Assembly (NCBI GenBank): GCA_965214375.1
Contig: OZ243947.1
Coordinates: forward strand, 248,001-312,000
Length of the DNA stretch: 64,000 nt
DNA from: Endobugula sp965214375
Lineage (GTDB): Bacteria > Pseudomonadota > Gammaproteobacteria > Pseudomonadales > Cellvibrionaceae
Direction: 5' to 3'
This document shows, piece after piece, positions 37,858 to 47,336 of this stretch. How positions within the stretch are numbered: position 1 is the stretch's first letter; every line of letters begins with the position of its first letter. The notes under the pieces were generated by a model. It had not been told where the DNA came from. It saw only the letters and a list, made by a program, of their open reading frames with translations, and did not search any database. The translations under genes were made by a program, and so were the position numbers.

Positions 37858-38028
37858 ATGACATCTTATGACGAGTTGAAAGCTGAAATGGAAGCAATTC
37901 AGCAGCAGATGGTTGAAGCTAAGAAGAACGAACGTGCTAACGCACTGAAAGAAGTAAAGCGTCTTTGCAAAGAGTTTGGCTTTACTGCTAGCATGTTAAA
38001 AGGTTCGTTATCTGAAGGGCGGAAGTAA
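37858..38028 (+). CDS. H-NS-family protein truncated to the oligomerisation region
   Basis: 56 residues: a helical N terminus MTSYDELKAEMEAIQQQMVE, then ANALKEVKRLCKEFGFTASML and a short basic tail GSLSEGRK. The coiled-coil followed by a V-K-x-L-C-x-E-F-G-F-T-A motif is the linker signature of H-NS/BpH3-type nucleoid proteins, but the DNA-binding AT-hook-like domain is absent. ATG 37858 follows an AGAGAG site; the frame ends six bases before the next gene. By analogy with truncated H-NS proteins of genomic islands it may interfere with host H-NS silencing. It is below the size most gene callers keep. Confidence 0.55.
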   Translation: MTSYDELKAEMEAIQQQMVEAKKNERANALKEVKRLCKEFGFTASMLKGSLSEGRK

Positions 38029-38034
38029 GCAGTC

Positions 38035-39372
38035 ATGAAGATTAGAAAGTTAGGATCTGCTACGGTTCTGATAGAAACTCAAGATACAAGAATTCTATGT
38101 GATCCATGGTTAACCGATGGAGCATACTACGGATCTTGGTGTAACTACCCACCTATTAACTTAGATGAATACGATCTATCGAATCTTGACTACATCTATA
38201 TCAGTCATATCCACCCTGACCATTTTGATCCTAAGACGTTGGAAGGAGTTAATAGTTCCACGCCAGTCTTAATTCATAACTATCACCAACCCTTTTTGAA
38301 GAAAAATATTGAGCGAATTGGATTCAATGTGATCGAACTGAATAATGGAGTGTCGTTTGACGTCAGTGATACAACAAAACTCACGATCTATGCAGCAGAT
38401 AATTGTGATCCCACTATCTGCGGTCATATGTTTGGATGCGTTAATAAAGATATAAATGGGTCAATGCAACTTGATAGCTTATGTGTTATTGAGGATGACG
38501 AATTCACTTTAGTAAACACAAATGACTGCCCATTTAAAATTGCTGAACAAGCGCTAATTGAAGTTAAAAACAAGCACAAAAAAATTGATTTCGCATTAGT
38601 TGGATACACTAGTGCGTCGCTATATCCGCATTGTATGATGCGTTATGATGATACAGAAATGGAAATTGGAATCCAGCGGGCACGATTGAGGGGTCTTACT
38701 ACCGCACAAAGAACTCTCGAAACATTGCAGCCTAAGTTCTATATGCCTTTCGCTGGAACCTATATTTTAGGTGGAGCGAACTATAAAAAAAATAAAAATT
38801 TGCCAATACCAGAAATTCAAGATGCTGTTCAATTTCTTCAAGATGAGTTGTCCAAATCTAAGATCAGCTTGTCCCCAGTTTTGCTAAACTATAATGAATT
38901 TTTTGATTTACAAACTGAACTGGCATCAAGTCAATATTCCCCAATCTCAAAGCTAGATCGTGCGAATTACATCAGCAGCACTGCACGGCATTTTAAGTAT
39001 AACTACGAAGACGACAATTTCCCTTCTGATGAGGTGATCTGCGACCTGTTTCGCAAAGCTATTCCGCGCCTAAAAAGAAAACAATTGGAGGTAGGTGTGT
39101 TTGAAGATATGCATCTTATTTTCGATCTTCCTAGTGGTAGTTTTGGAGTAATTGATCTGAAGCAATTAGAGTTTTGTAAGGTCGAAAAAATAGAAGAAAT
39201 TAAAAACTACCAACGCTTTAAGCTAGATCCAAGATTGTTGAAAAGAGCGTTGACTGGCCCTCACCTCGCTAATTGGAATAATATCGAAATCGGTGCACAT
39301 CTCGACTTTGACAGGCAGCCAGATGTTTGTCGACATGACATCCATATACTAGTGAACGCGCTACATGTTTAA
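38035..39372 (+). CDS. Metallo-beta-lactamase-fold hydrolase, CMAH-like
   Basis: 445 residues. The N terminus IRKLGSATVLIETQDTRILCDPWL is followed by the metal motif ISHIHPDHFD (H-x-H-x-D-H) and later strands with Cys and His (NNGVSFDVSDT, NTNDCPF). The C-terminal third has a KRALTGPHLANWNNIEIGAHLDF stretch seen in MBL proteins related to CMP-sialate hydroxylase. No signal peptide. It forms a probable operon with the following methyltransferase (11-base gap) and the upstream H-NS fragment. Proteins of this type are found in surface-sugar clusters; the substrate is unknown. Likely cargo of the element. Confidence 0.7.
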   Translation: MKIRKLGSATVLIETQDTRILCDPWLTDGAYYGSWCNYPPINLDEYDLSNLDYIYISHIHPDHFDPKTLEGVNSSTPVLIHNYHQPFLKKNIERIGFNVIELNNGVSFDVSDTTKLTIYAADNCDPTICGHMFGCVNKDINGSMQLDSLCVIEDDEFTLVNTNDCPFKIAEQALIEVKNKHKKIDFALVGYTSASLYPHCMMRYDDTEMEIGIQRARLRGLTTAQRTLETLQPKFYMPFAGTYILGGANYKKNKNLPIPEIQDAVQFLQDELSKSKISLSPVLLNYNEFFDLQTELASSQYSPISKLDRANYISSTARHFKYNYEDDNFPSDEVICDLFRKAIPRLKRKQLEVGVFEDMHLIFDLPSGSFGVIDLKQLEFCKVEKIEEIKNYQRFKLDPRLLKRALTGPHLANWNNIEIGAHLDFDRQPDVCRHDIHILVNALHV

Positions 39373-39383
39373 GGAATAAATTT

Positions 39384-40250
39384 ATGACTAATATTGTTAA
39401 GAACTCATACGGATTTTTTGAGATTAATCCCAAGCCTACCACGCAGGAATTAACAGACTACTACTCAAAAAAATACTACCAGGATCCAAAAGGTCAGTAT
39501 CAGAACACATACAGTGACGATGAAAAAAAGTTCTTTGGAAATAAAGCAAAGATTGCTCTGAGAACCATTAGGAAGACTAATGCATCGGCTAAAAGTCTTT
39601 TCGACATTGGATGCGGTGAAGGTTTTTTCGCAGATTACTTTTACAATAACAATATAACTGATATTGAATTAAACGATTTTTCGGACTTTGGTCTCAAAAA
39701 ATTCCATCCACATCTATTAGAGTTTCTGAAAAAGACAGACTTTTATCAGCATATAGAAGATGCAATAACTGAAAATAAGAAATTCGATATCATATCGATG
39801 GATAATGTGTTGGAACATGTAGTAGATCCCGAAAATCTATTACTTAGAATTAAGAACTTAATGCACTCTAAATCTGTGCTTCGTGTTACAGTCCCAAATG
39901 ACTTTTCATCTTTCCAGAAGCTTTTATTAAGCAAAGATATTTGCACACACACTTGGGTGTCCCCTCCAGACCATCTTTCTTACTTCAATAGTTCCAATTT
40001 GAATGAATTCTGCGAAGCTCTTGGTTTTAAGGTTTATTCATCACAATGTGACTTTCCGATAGAGCTATTTCTACCTAATGAGCACTCGCATTACTATAAC
40101 GATCAAAGCCTAGGAAAGGGCGCTCATAAGTCTAGAGTGCTTTGTACAAATTATCTTGTAGACCAAGACATCGATGCATATATCACTCTATCGGAAGCCG
40201 CTTCTAAGTTGCAATTTGGTCGTGATATTAGCGTGTATCTGGGAGTTTAG
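39384..40250 (+). CDS. Class I SAM-dependent methyltransferase
   Basis: 288 residues. SAM-binding motif I is SLFDIGCGEGFFADYF, followed by IELNDFSDFGL, ISMDNVLEHVVDPENLLLRI (motif IV/V region with EHV), and a C-terminal part with THTWVSPPDHLSYFNSSNL. The DHLSYF-type pattern is common in methyltransferases of polysaccharide and secondary-metabolite clusters that modify sugars. It starts at ATG with an AAGGA site, and is co-directional with the MBL-fold gene. Confidence 0.82.
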   Translation: MTNIVKNSYGFFEINPKPTTQELTDYYSKKYYQDPKGQYQNTYSDDEKKFFGNKAKIALRTIRKTNASAKSLFDIGCGEGFFADYFYNNNITDIELNDFSDFGLKKFHPHLLEFLKKTDFYQHIEDAITENKKFDIISMDNVLEHVVDPENLLLRIKNLMHSKSVLRVTVPNDFSSFQKLLLSKDICTHTWVSPPDHLSYFNSSNLNEFCEALGFKVYSSQCDFPIELFLPNEHSHYYNDQSLGKGAHKSRVLCTNYLVDQDIDAYITLSEAASKLQFGRDISVYLGV

Positions 40251-40251
40251 G

Positions 40252-40296
40252 CTCTGTCACTACTAAATCGAAAACTAACTTGTGACAGAGTGTTTT
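40252..40296 (+). terminator. Terminator after element cargo operon
   Basis: CTCTGTCAC (40252-40260) pairs perfectly with GTGACAGAG (40282-40290) and is followed by TGTTTT. The loop is long (21 bases), so efficiency is uncertain. The remaining 275 bases to nadA include attR and a possible nadA promoter; I see no gene in them. Confidence 0.5.
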
Positions 40297-40555
40297 AAAC
40301 CAGATAGCACAGGTGGTTTATCGAAAATGTAGTATATAACCAAAAGCGAAAAATTAAGTTTGGAGCTACTTTGGTAAAGTATATTTTTGGTCTTACAATG
40401 TGCAACAAGGGATTTCGTAAACTATTGAATTGCAATAGTTGCACAAGCGTAAATAAAACGTGCAAAGTAGTGATGGAGTTACACATTATTTACACGCTAA
40501 CTGTTGGTAGATGGTAAATTATTGATATTAAACTATAAATTATCAACGTTACTAC

Positions 40556-40569
40556 TGAGTGGGAATAGT
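40556..40569 (+). repeat. attR of the guaA element
   Basis: TGAGTGGGAATAGT, the displaced original 3' end of guaA (EWE-stop). It matches attL in 13 of 14 bases and ends two bases before the nadA start. Confidence 0.75.
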
Positions 40570-40571
40570 GT

Positions 40572-41630
40572 ATGAGCAAAGAGTGTTCTATTGCTACAAC
40601 GGCATCAATAGATAAAAATCGCGATCTGGTTAAACACCATTTGGCAGAGGCTATTGCGCCTCGCTACAGTGAAGAAGAGATTGTTCACTATAAAAAGACC
40701 ATAAAACAGCTGCTGGTTGAAAATAATGCGGTTATCGTTGCACATTATTACACCGATCCAATGATTCAAGCGCTGGCAGAAGAGACGGGAGGCTGTGTTG
40801 CCGATTCTCTGGAAATGGCACGTTTTGGCGCTCAGCATGATGCGGATACGCTCATTGTTTCTGGCGTGAAGTTTATGGGTGAAACCGCAAAAATTTTAAC
40901 GCCAACCAAGCGCGTGTTGATGCCGACGTTAGAAGCGACATGTTCATTGGATCTGGGCTGCCCGGTTGAAGAATTTTCTGCTTTTTGTGATCAACATCCT
41001 GAGCGTGAAGTGGTGGTCTACGCGAATACCTCTGCAGCTGTTAAAGCGCGGGCTGATTGGGTCGTTACCTCCAGTATTGCCTTAAAGGTGGTTGATCATC
41101 TAGATGCCGAGGGTAAAAAAATTATCTGGGCTCCGGATAAACATCTCGGTGATTATGTGAGACGTGAAACGGGTGCAGACATGTTGCTATGGGACAGCGC
41201 CTGTATTGTTCATGAAGAATTTAAAGCCAAAGGTATTGAGGATTTAAAAGCGGTGCATCCTGATGCCGTGGTTTTAGTGCATCCGGAATCGCCACATGCT
41301 GTAGTGGAAATTGCCGATGTTGTTGGTTCAACGTCACAGTTGATTAATGCCTCACAAACCATGGCACAAGACAAATTTATTGTGGCGACCGACGAAGGCA
41401 TTTTTTATAAAATGCAGCAATTAAGCCCGCAAAAGATGTTCTTTATTGCACCAACAGCCGGCAGTGGTGCCACCTGTCGCAGTTGTGCCAATTGTCCATG
41501 GATGGCAATGAATAGCCTTGAAAAAATCGTCAATGCTTTACAGAAGGGCGGAGATGAAATTTTTGTTGACCTTGAGTTGGGAGAACAAGCAATGAGACCC
41601 CTTAACAGGATGTTATCTTTCACTTCGTAA
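40572..41630 (+). CDS. nadA: Quinolinate synthase
   Basis: 352-residue 4Fe-4S enzyme condensing iminoaspartate with dihydroxyacetone phosphate in NAD synthesis. The three-fold A/B/C architecture is readable: VIVAHYYTDPMIQALAEETGG, LIVSGVKFMGETAKILTP, CSLDLGCPVEEF, and the C-terminal CRSCANCPWMAMNSLEKI. Intact. Its upstream region was altered by insertion of the guaA element, so it may now depend on a promoter within the element's right end. Confidence 0.96.
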   Translation: MSKECSIATTASIDKNRDLVKHHLAEAIAPRYSEEEIVHYKKTIKQLLVENNAVIVAHYYTDPMIQALAEETGGCVADSLEMARFGAQHDADTLIVSGVKFMGETAKILTPTKRVLMPTLEATCSLDLGCPVEEFSAFCDQHPEREVVVYANTSAAVKARADWVVTSSIALKVVDHLDAEGKKIIWAPDKHLGDYVRRETGADMLLWDSACIVHEEFKAKGIEDLKAVHPDAVVLVHPESPHAVVEIADVVGSTSQLINASQTMAQDKFIVATDEGIFYKMQQLSPQKMFFIAPTAGSGATCRSCANCPWMAMNSLEKIVNALQKGGDEIFVDLELGEQAMRPLNRMLSFTS

Positions 41631-41723
41631 AATACGTATTTTAACACATTGCTTTTATTCGAAAAATCTTGCTGTTAAAATAATCACTTTAACCCTATAA
41701 AAATAATAATTTTAAGAGATACT

Positions 41724-43072
41724 ATGACGCAAACGCCATATTCTGCTCCGAATATTGTCACTACTAGCGGAAAAAATTACCTGGCTGAATATGATGCGGC
41801 TTCAGGTGCTGACAAGTAACCACTTGTGCAACAATGGTTGAAAACAGAACCATTACCTTTTTTTAAACAATTACGTAAAGAACGCCCAATTTTAGTCACT
41901 GCAAAATGTACACTTATATCAAAATTTGTTGATGTCTGTGATGTTTTGCAAATGCCGAAAATATTTTCGGTCGCGCTTTATAAAAATAAGACGCCAGATA
42001 TCCCGGGTAGAAGTTATTTGTTGGCACATGATGACGATGCGCTGCATTATCGTGAAAAATCCCTTATGCAAGCTTTTTTGAATCGTGATGACCTGCCTCG
42101 TGTACGTCAATTAATTAAAACGGCAGCGATTAGTGCTTTGGATGCAGCCGATAATCGTATTGAATTAATTAACGATTATTGCCGTTGGGTACCTGCTATA
42201 TTGGTGCAGGATTATTTTGGCCTTGACGGCATTGATAAGCGTGAGTTATTGAAATAGTCATATTGGAAACAATATGACTATTTTTATAACCAACCTTTTG
42301 ACTTGAATTCGGAAAAGAAAACGAAAGAAATATCTGATGGGCATGAAAAGGTGTCTGCTGAGATCGGACAATATTTAGTTGAAATGATGAAGCGTAAAGT
42401 AAAACAATTAAAACTTTATGACCCATTAAAAAAACCTTTAAAGCTGTTTTTTGGTAAACCAAAAAAGAAACCTCAAGATGATATTGTGCTGCGCATGATT
42501 CGTTCTACGATGGCGAAAGAAATGCGATTTTCTTTATTGCGTGTTGGTGTGAATGCGGGTGGTTTATTGGTTGGTACTATTGAAACGACAGCAAAATGTG
42601 TAGCGCAAGCTATTAAATTTTTTCTTGATCAACCTGATTTGTTAGAAAAGCGGTACTTTTGGCACGGCAAGAAAATATCGAAGAATTTGATAGTATGGTG
42701 TGGGAGGCGTTGAGATTTGTTCCCCTAAGTCCTTATTTATTCCGGCAAGCCTCAGAAGATTATACCATCGCTAAAGGTCCCGATCATGAGACCAAGATCC
42801 TCAAAGGAACGAATGTGTTAACGTTGACACAGTCAGCCATGTTTGATGAATATGCTTATGAAAACCCAGATGAATTTAATCATCATCGTAATTGGTACCA
42901 TCACTTCGCATTTGGTTTTGGTAGCCATGAATGTATGGGTAAATACATTGGTATGGTAATGATTCCGGAAATGGTACGCCAAGTATTATTGCATAATGAT
43001 GTAAAATCTGTATCTGAAATGGACTATAAGAATGGCCCGTTTCCTGAACAGTATGAAATGTTTTGGCAATAA
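41724..43072 (+). pseudogene. Cytochrome P450, broken by two stops and a frameshift
   Basis: Starts ATG 41724. Recognisable: KQLRKERPILVT and the B-C region HDDDALHYREKSLMQ, I-helix NAGGLLVGTIETTAK, K-helix ExxR in VWEALRF, and heme loop FGFGSHECMGKYIG with the Cys ligand. In-frame TAA at 41818-41820 and TAG at 42256-42258 interrupt the first part; near 42644 one A appears missing from an A-run, moving the K-helix and heme region to another frame. Heme and ExxR residues are kept, so decay is recent. The ancestral residues at the two stops cannot be assigned confidently; the second could have been Trp. Substrate unknown. Confidence 0.88.
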
Positions 43073-43192
43073 CTTTATTTCGTTGCCTACCCAAGCCTAC
43101 GTAATAACCGTTGGCTCAAAAACAACCCTTGGTTTGAAGCCCATGTTGTTCCAGCATTCAAAACGCGAATGTTATAATTGTTGTAAAACCGA

Positions 43193-44047
43193 CTAAGAGG
43201 ATTGATATTCTACATTAAGACTGTTGGCGACTGCTGGTTGGGTGACATTACCTCTGCAGATATTAAGCCCATTACGTAAATGAATGTCTTTTTGTAATAC
43301 TTTTAAGCCATGAGTCTCTAGTGTTTTAATATAAGGGAACGTGGCATGATTAAGCGCTAATGATGAAGTTCGTGCAACAGCACCGGGTATATTAGTTACA
43401 CAATAATGTATTACGCCATATTTTATATAAGTTGTCTTAGCATGTGAAGTGGCTTTTGATGTGGCAAAACAACCACCCTGATCAATCCCAATATCAACGG
43501 CGACAGCACCCTCTCTCATGGTTTTAATCATATCTTCAGTGACTAATTTGGGCGCTTTGGCGCCGGGAATACCCCCTAATAATATGACGCGACCGCCATT
43601 ATTTTTTTCAAGATGATGAGCGCCAGCTTGCACGGAAAATCGTCCCGCTACTTCTGACATCGGGGTTAGTAAAGGGAGATGGCCTCTTGCTGAAGTGACC
43701 GTTTCATAAGCGATACAACTGGCGCCACTGTTAATAAGTCCTTGGGCTTGATCAGGATCAGAGGCTAAGTGCAGGTAAGTAAATAGAATGTGGTAAGGCT
43801 TAAGCTTTTCCCATTCGATTTTTTGTGGTTCTTGTATTTTAATAATTAACTCAGCTTGATCAAAAATATCATCAGCGTGATTAACAATTGTTGCCCCTGC
43901 GTGACGGTAATCATCATCACTAAAGCCACTGCCTGCATGCGTTTCTATCAATAGGGAATGATGCAACGAAAGCTCTTGTACCGCAGCAGGTGTGATGCCA
44001 ACACGGTATTCATGGACTTTTATTTCTTTAGGAATGCCAATCTTCAT
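43193..44047 (-). pseudogene. ald: Alanine dehydrogenase lacking its NAD-binding core
   Basis: The open frame encodes 284 residues, against about 370 for Ald. The N terminus (MKIGIPKEIKVHEYRVGITP), substrate region (THAGSGFSDDDY, FTYLHLASD) and C-terminal part (PGAKAPKLVTEDMIKTMREG, VDIGIDQGGCFATS) match Ald. Between RVILLGGIPG and AKAPKLV about 87 residues are missing, including the Rossmann GxGxxG segment. The family has a GGVPG motif before, and an IPGAKAPKL motif after, the lost part, so an in-frame deletion between short repeats (around ATTCCCGG) is likely. The remaining protein could not bind NAD normally. It sits next to the decayed aap operon. Confidence 0.8.
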
Positions 44048-44124
44048 TGTTGGCCTCCAGTAATAAACCGTTAGATACTATATAAAATAGTATAGATACT
44101 TACGTTTGTAAAAAATATTCAACT

Positions 44125-44892
44125 TTAGTGGTTGAGAATTTGGCTTAAAAACAGTTGTAAACGATCTGTTTCCGGTTTTTCAAAGAATATATCAGGAGTG
44201 TTTTCTTCAACAATTTCCCCTCCATCCATAAAAATAACACGATCTGCCACCGTTTTTGCAAATCCCATTTCGTGAGTGACGCATAACATAGTCATGCCTT
44301 CTTCGTCGGCAAGTTCAATCATCACATCATGCACTTTCTTGATCATTTCCGGGTCAAGTGCTGATGTTGGCTCATCGAATAACATAATCTCAGGCGCCAT
44401 ACATAAAGAACGTGCAATGGCTACCCGCTGTTGTTGGCCGCCGGATAATTGGCCAGGGTATTTATGTGCTTGATCTGGAATTTTAACCCGCTACAAATAT
44501 TTCATGGCAACCGACTCTGCATCTTCTTTAGGTTTTTTTTGTACCCAAATAGGCCCGAGCGGAAAATTTTCTAAAATAGTCAAGTGCGGAAATAAATTAA
44601 AGTGTTGAAATACCCTGCCTACTTCACGACGAATGCTTTCGATATTTTTGACATCATCAATCATTTCAACACCGTTAACCACCAAAGAGCCACGTTGAAA
44701 ATCTTCTAAACGATTAATGCAGCGAATCATGGTTGATTTTCCTGAGCCGGAGGGTCCACAGATCACAATGCGTTCACCTTTCTTAACGTTTAAATTAACA
44801 TCTTTCAATACATGAAAATTGCCATACCACTTATTGAGATTTTCAATGACAATAATATTTTCGTGGTTTTCTTTTTGGTTGATAGCGCTCAT
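44125..44892 (-). pseudogene. aapP: Amino-acid ABC transporter ATPase (AapP/GltL-like) with in-frame stop
   Basis: Polar amino-acid ABC ATPase. Walker A GPSGSGKSTMIRCINRLE, Q-loop region FQHFNLFPHLT, signature LSGGQQQRVAIARSL, Walker B IMLFDEPTSALDPE and H-loop CVTHEMGFAK are all present in one frame. TAG at 44491-44493 interrupts the helical domain between AMKYL and RVKIPDQAHKYPGQ, where homologues read YLERVKIPEQ: a Glu codon has become a stop. The 5' fragment lacks the signature and Walker B, so no functional ATPase is expected. It is the last gene of aapJ-Q-M-P on the minus strand. Confidence 0.88.
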
Positions 44893-44905
44893 GATATAAA
44901 CCTTT

Positions 44906-46015
44906 TTAATTCCGATGTTCTGTGTCTAGTTTGCGTTCAATGTGGCTTGCTAGCAGTGACATGCCAAAGCAACTGCTCCAAAATATTGCAAAAACAAAGA
45001 GATAACCCTCAAGAGTGTGTCCACCTAACCAATAGGAATTGCTTAGTGCAGTTTGTAGTGTTTGTACTAATTGCGGTATACCAATAATCAATAAAAATGT
45101 TGTGTTTTTAAAGAGCATAACAAAGGTTGCCAGAATGTTTGGCATTGATACTTTAATGACCTGCGGCAATAAAATTAACAGAGTTTTTTGCCAGTAGCCC
45201 AAACCAATAGAATCAGCAGCCTCATACTGGCCGCGCGTAATCGACTGAAAGCCGCCACGAAAAACTTCCGCCATATAACCCGACATAAAAAATATTAAAA
45301 CAATCCATACGCGAATAAGTTTATCAATATTGGTACCTTCTGCAAAAAACAGAGGCAGCATCACAGACCCCATAAATAATAACGAGAGTACGGGCACACC
45401 CCGAAAAAATTCGATAAAAATAATTGACACAGAGCGGATGAATGCCATGTCCGATCGTCGCCCTAATGCCCATAAAAAAATAAAATGGAAGGCCACAATA
45501 ATGCTGGCCGCGGCCATTAGTACATTGAGAGAGAATCCTCCCCATAAGTCGGTTTTTACATGAGTCAAACCTAATAGGCGGCCGTCAAGTATGATGATGC
45601 ATAAAAGAGGTAATAATAAAAATCCGGGAATGACTGCCTTTAAACGGATATGCTTAGGCAAAGTAAAAGCGAGGATAATAATTAATAATAATAGCAATCA
45701 CGATAAGTTAACTCGCCATAATTCACTGTCGATATCACTACCATAAAAAAACTGTTGTGCCCATGCCTTAACAAACAACCAGCAGGCGCCTTCTTTGGTG
45801 CAATCTTTCTCGGTTGTTCCTGACCAGTTGGAAGAAATAATTGCCCAGTCGATAACTGGAATTGAAAAGTTAATAAAATAGTAGGCAATAATGACGGTCA
45901 CAATCGTATTTGGAATAGAATAGAACAAATTATCTCGCAGCCACGCCGTTGGACCTTGGTTTTTTGTCGGTGCTGGTTGTGATGGTAAAGGTTTAAACTC
46001 TTTAATTGTGGTCTA
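44906..46015 (-). pseudogene. aapM: Amino-acid ABC transporter permease AapM, start codon and frame damaged
   Basis: The frame from about 46012 down reads TTIKEFKPLPSQPAPTKN, as in AapM N termini, but the expected start is replaced by TAG (46013-46015) in the context AATAATAGACC; one extra A inside an original ATG would explain this. A TGA at 45698-45700 then interrupts the first membrane region (RVNLS-stop-LLLLLIIILAF). The C-terminal part is intact, with the EAA loop GQYEAADSIGLGYWQKTLL. Truncated starts exist but would omit the N-terminal helix. Probably non-functional. Confidence 0.75.
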
Positions 46016-46044
46016 TTATTAGCCTTTACTAATTACTGCTATGG

Positions 46045-47262
46045 TTATCTTGAGATCAAAGCAACAGAGCGGTTAAATCTATTCATAACCATTGAAATAA
46101 TCATATTTAAAATACAGTAAACAATAACAGTCATGAAAATGGTTTCGATGGCTTGCCCTGTTTGATTTAAAGCGGTTCCTACAAATACATTAAAAAGATC
46201 AGGATAGCCGATAGCTGCAGCCAGTGTGGAGTTTTTAACAAGGCTTTGATATTCGCTATTTAACAGAGGCACAATAACGCGCATGGTTTGCGGCACAATA
46301 ATGAGTGACATAATTCGACTTTCTTTAAGACCAAGGCTGCGAGCGGCCTCGGTTTGACCATGAGGCACTGATTGAATGCCTGCGCGCACTGCTTCGGCAA
46401 TAAATGCACCCGTATATACCGATAATGCAATGGACAATGCCATCAGTTCAGGAATAACACTGACTCCGCCAAAGTAATTAAAACCTTTTAATTGTGGATA
46501 CTCAATTGTGAAAGGAAAGCCAGTAAGTAGTAAGGCGACGAATGGCAAACCCAGTATTATTCCCACGCTGGTATAAAATACAGGAAATTGTTCGCCGCTT
46601 TTTTCCTGTTTGATTTTGGCCCAGTGTTTTAGCCAAACAACCCCTACTAGGGCAACGGCAATGCTGACATAAAAAATAGCGGCACCATCGTCACCGATAA
46701 ATCGTGGAAAATATAAACCGCTTACATTAAGAAAAATAGCTTCACCTAAGCTTAAACTTTCTCTAGCGCTCGGTAGCGCAGATAAAACGGCGAAGTACCA
46801 AAAGAATACTTGTAATAATAATGGAATATTACGAAATGTTTCCACGTATACAACAGTCATTTTTTTAATTATCCAGTTTTGAGAAAAGTGCGCAACCCCA
46901 AAAATAAAACCAAGTATTGTCGCAAAAGTGATACCGATCTCTGAAACTAGCGTGGTATTCAGTAAACCAACAATAAAAATACGTCCGTAATTATCTGTAG
47001 AATCAAAAGCAATCAGTGACATTAAGACATCATAACCAGCAGCAGCAGCAGATAAAAAGCTAAAACCTGTTTTAATGCCAGTCGCTTCCATATTGGCAAG
47101 TGTATTTGAAATGATACTTGTGAAAAAGTAAATAAGCCCCAGCATCATCACTAGCTGATAGAACCATGCTCGGTAGCGAGGGTTACTATAAAAAGCCCCT
47201 TTTCTTGTCCCCGCAAGGCGAGAAGCGGCTTGTGTTTCTTCTAGTTTTTTTTCTTTAAACAT
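46045..47262 (-). CDS. aapQ: Amino-acid ABC transporter permease AapQ
   Basis: 405-residue inner-membrane permease with about eight helices; the His/Glu/Gln ABC permease domain contains the EAA loop HGQTEAARSLGLKESR that contacts the ATPase. The long N-terminal section with a large periplasmic insertion is typical of the general L-amino-acid transporter AapQ. It is open and intact but its partner permease and ATPase are broken, so it is probably idle. It is separated from aapJ by a terminator-like hairpin. Confidence 0.88.
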   Translation of the reverse strand: MFKEKKLEETQAASRLAGTRKGAFYSNPRYRAWFYQLVMMLGLIYFFTSIISNTLANMEATGIKTGFSFLSAAAAGYDVLMSLIAFDSTDNYGRIFIVGLLNTTLVSEIGITFATILGFIFGVAHFSQNWIIKKMTVVYVETFRNIPLLLQVFFWYFAVLSALPSARESLSLGEAIFLNVSGLYFPRFIGDDGAAIFYVSIAVALVGVVWLKHWAKIKQEKSGEQFPVFYTSVGIILGLPFVALLLTGFPFTIEYPQLKGFNYFGGVSVIPELMALSIALSVYTGAFIAEAVRAGIQSVPHGQTEAARSLGLKESRIMSLIIVPQTMRVIVPLLNSEYQSLVKNSTLAAAIGYPDLFNVFVGTALNQTGQAIETIFMTVIVYCILNMIISMVMNRFNRSVALISR

Positions 47263-47294
47263 TAATACTTTTTTATTTTAATTATCAACAACAG

Positions 47295-47326
47295 ATAAAA
47301 ACATAGGGGCTAATGTGCCCCTATGT
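47295..47326 (-). terminator. Hairpin terminator/attenuator between aapJ and aapQ
   Basis: ACATAGGGGC (47301-47310) and GCCCCTATGT (47317-47326) form a perfect ten-base stem with a six-base loop, followed on the minus strand by TTTTT. Such hairpins after binding-protein genes usually let aapJ be expressed more than the downstream permeases. Confidence 0.75.
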
Positions 47327-47336
47327 TTTGCAGATA

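Larger units (their letters stand above)
33674..40569. mobile_element. Integrative element inserted in the 3' end of guaA
   Basis: 6.9 kb bounded by TGAGTGGGAGTAGT (33674-33687) and TGAGTGGGAATAGT (40556-40569); both encode the guaA C terminus EWE-stop. Next to the left end is an integrase gene, and the interior holds a second recombinase, small unknown genes, an H-NS-like fragment and a two-gene cargo. The 3' end of guaA is a known integration hotspot for genomic islands. The order and small size suggest a non-conjugative island. The integrase carries two in-frame stops, so it is probably fixed. nadA lies immediately to the right. Confidence 0.82.
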
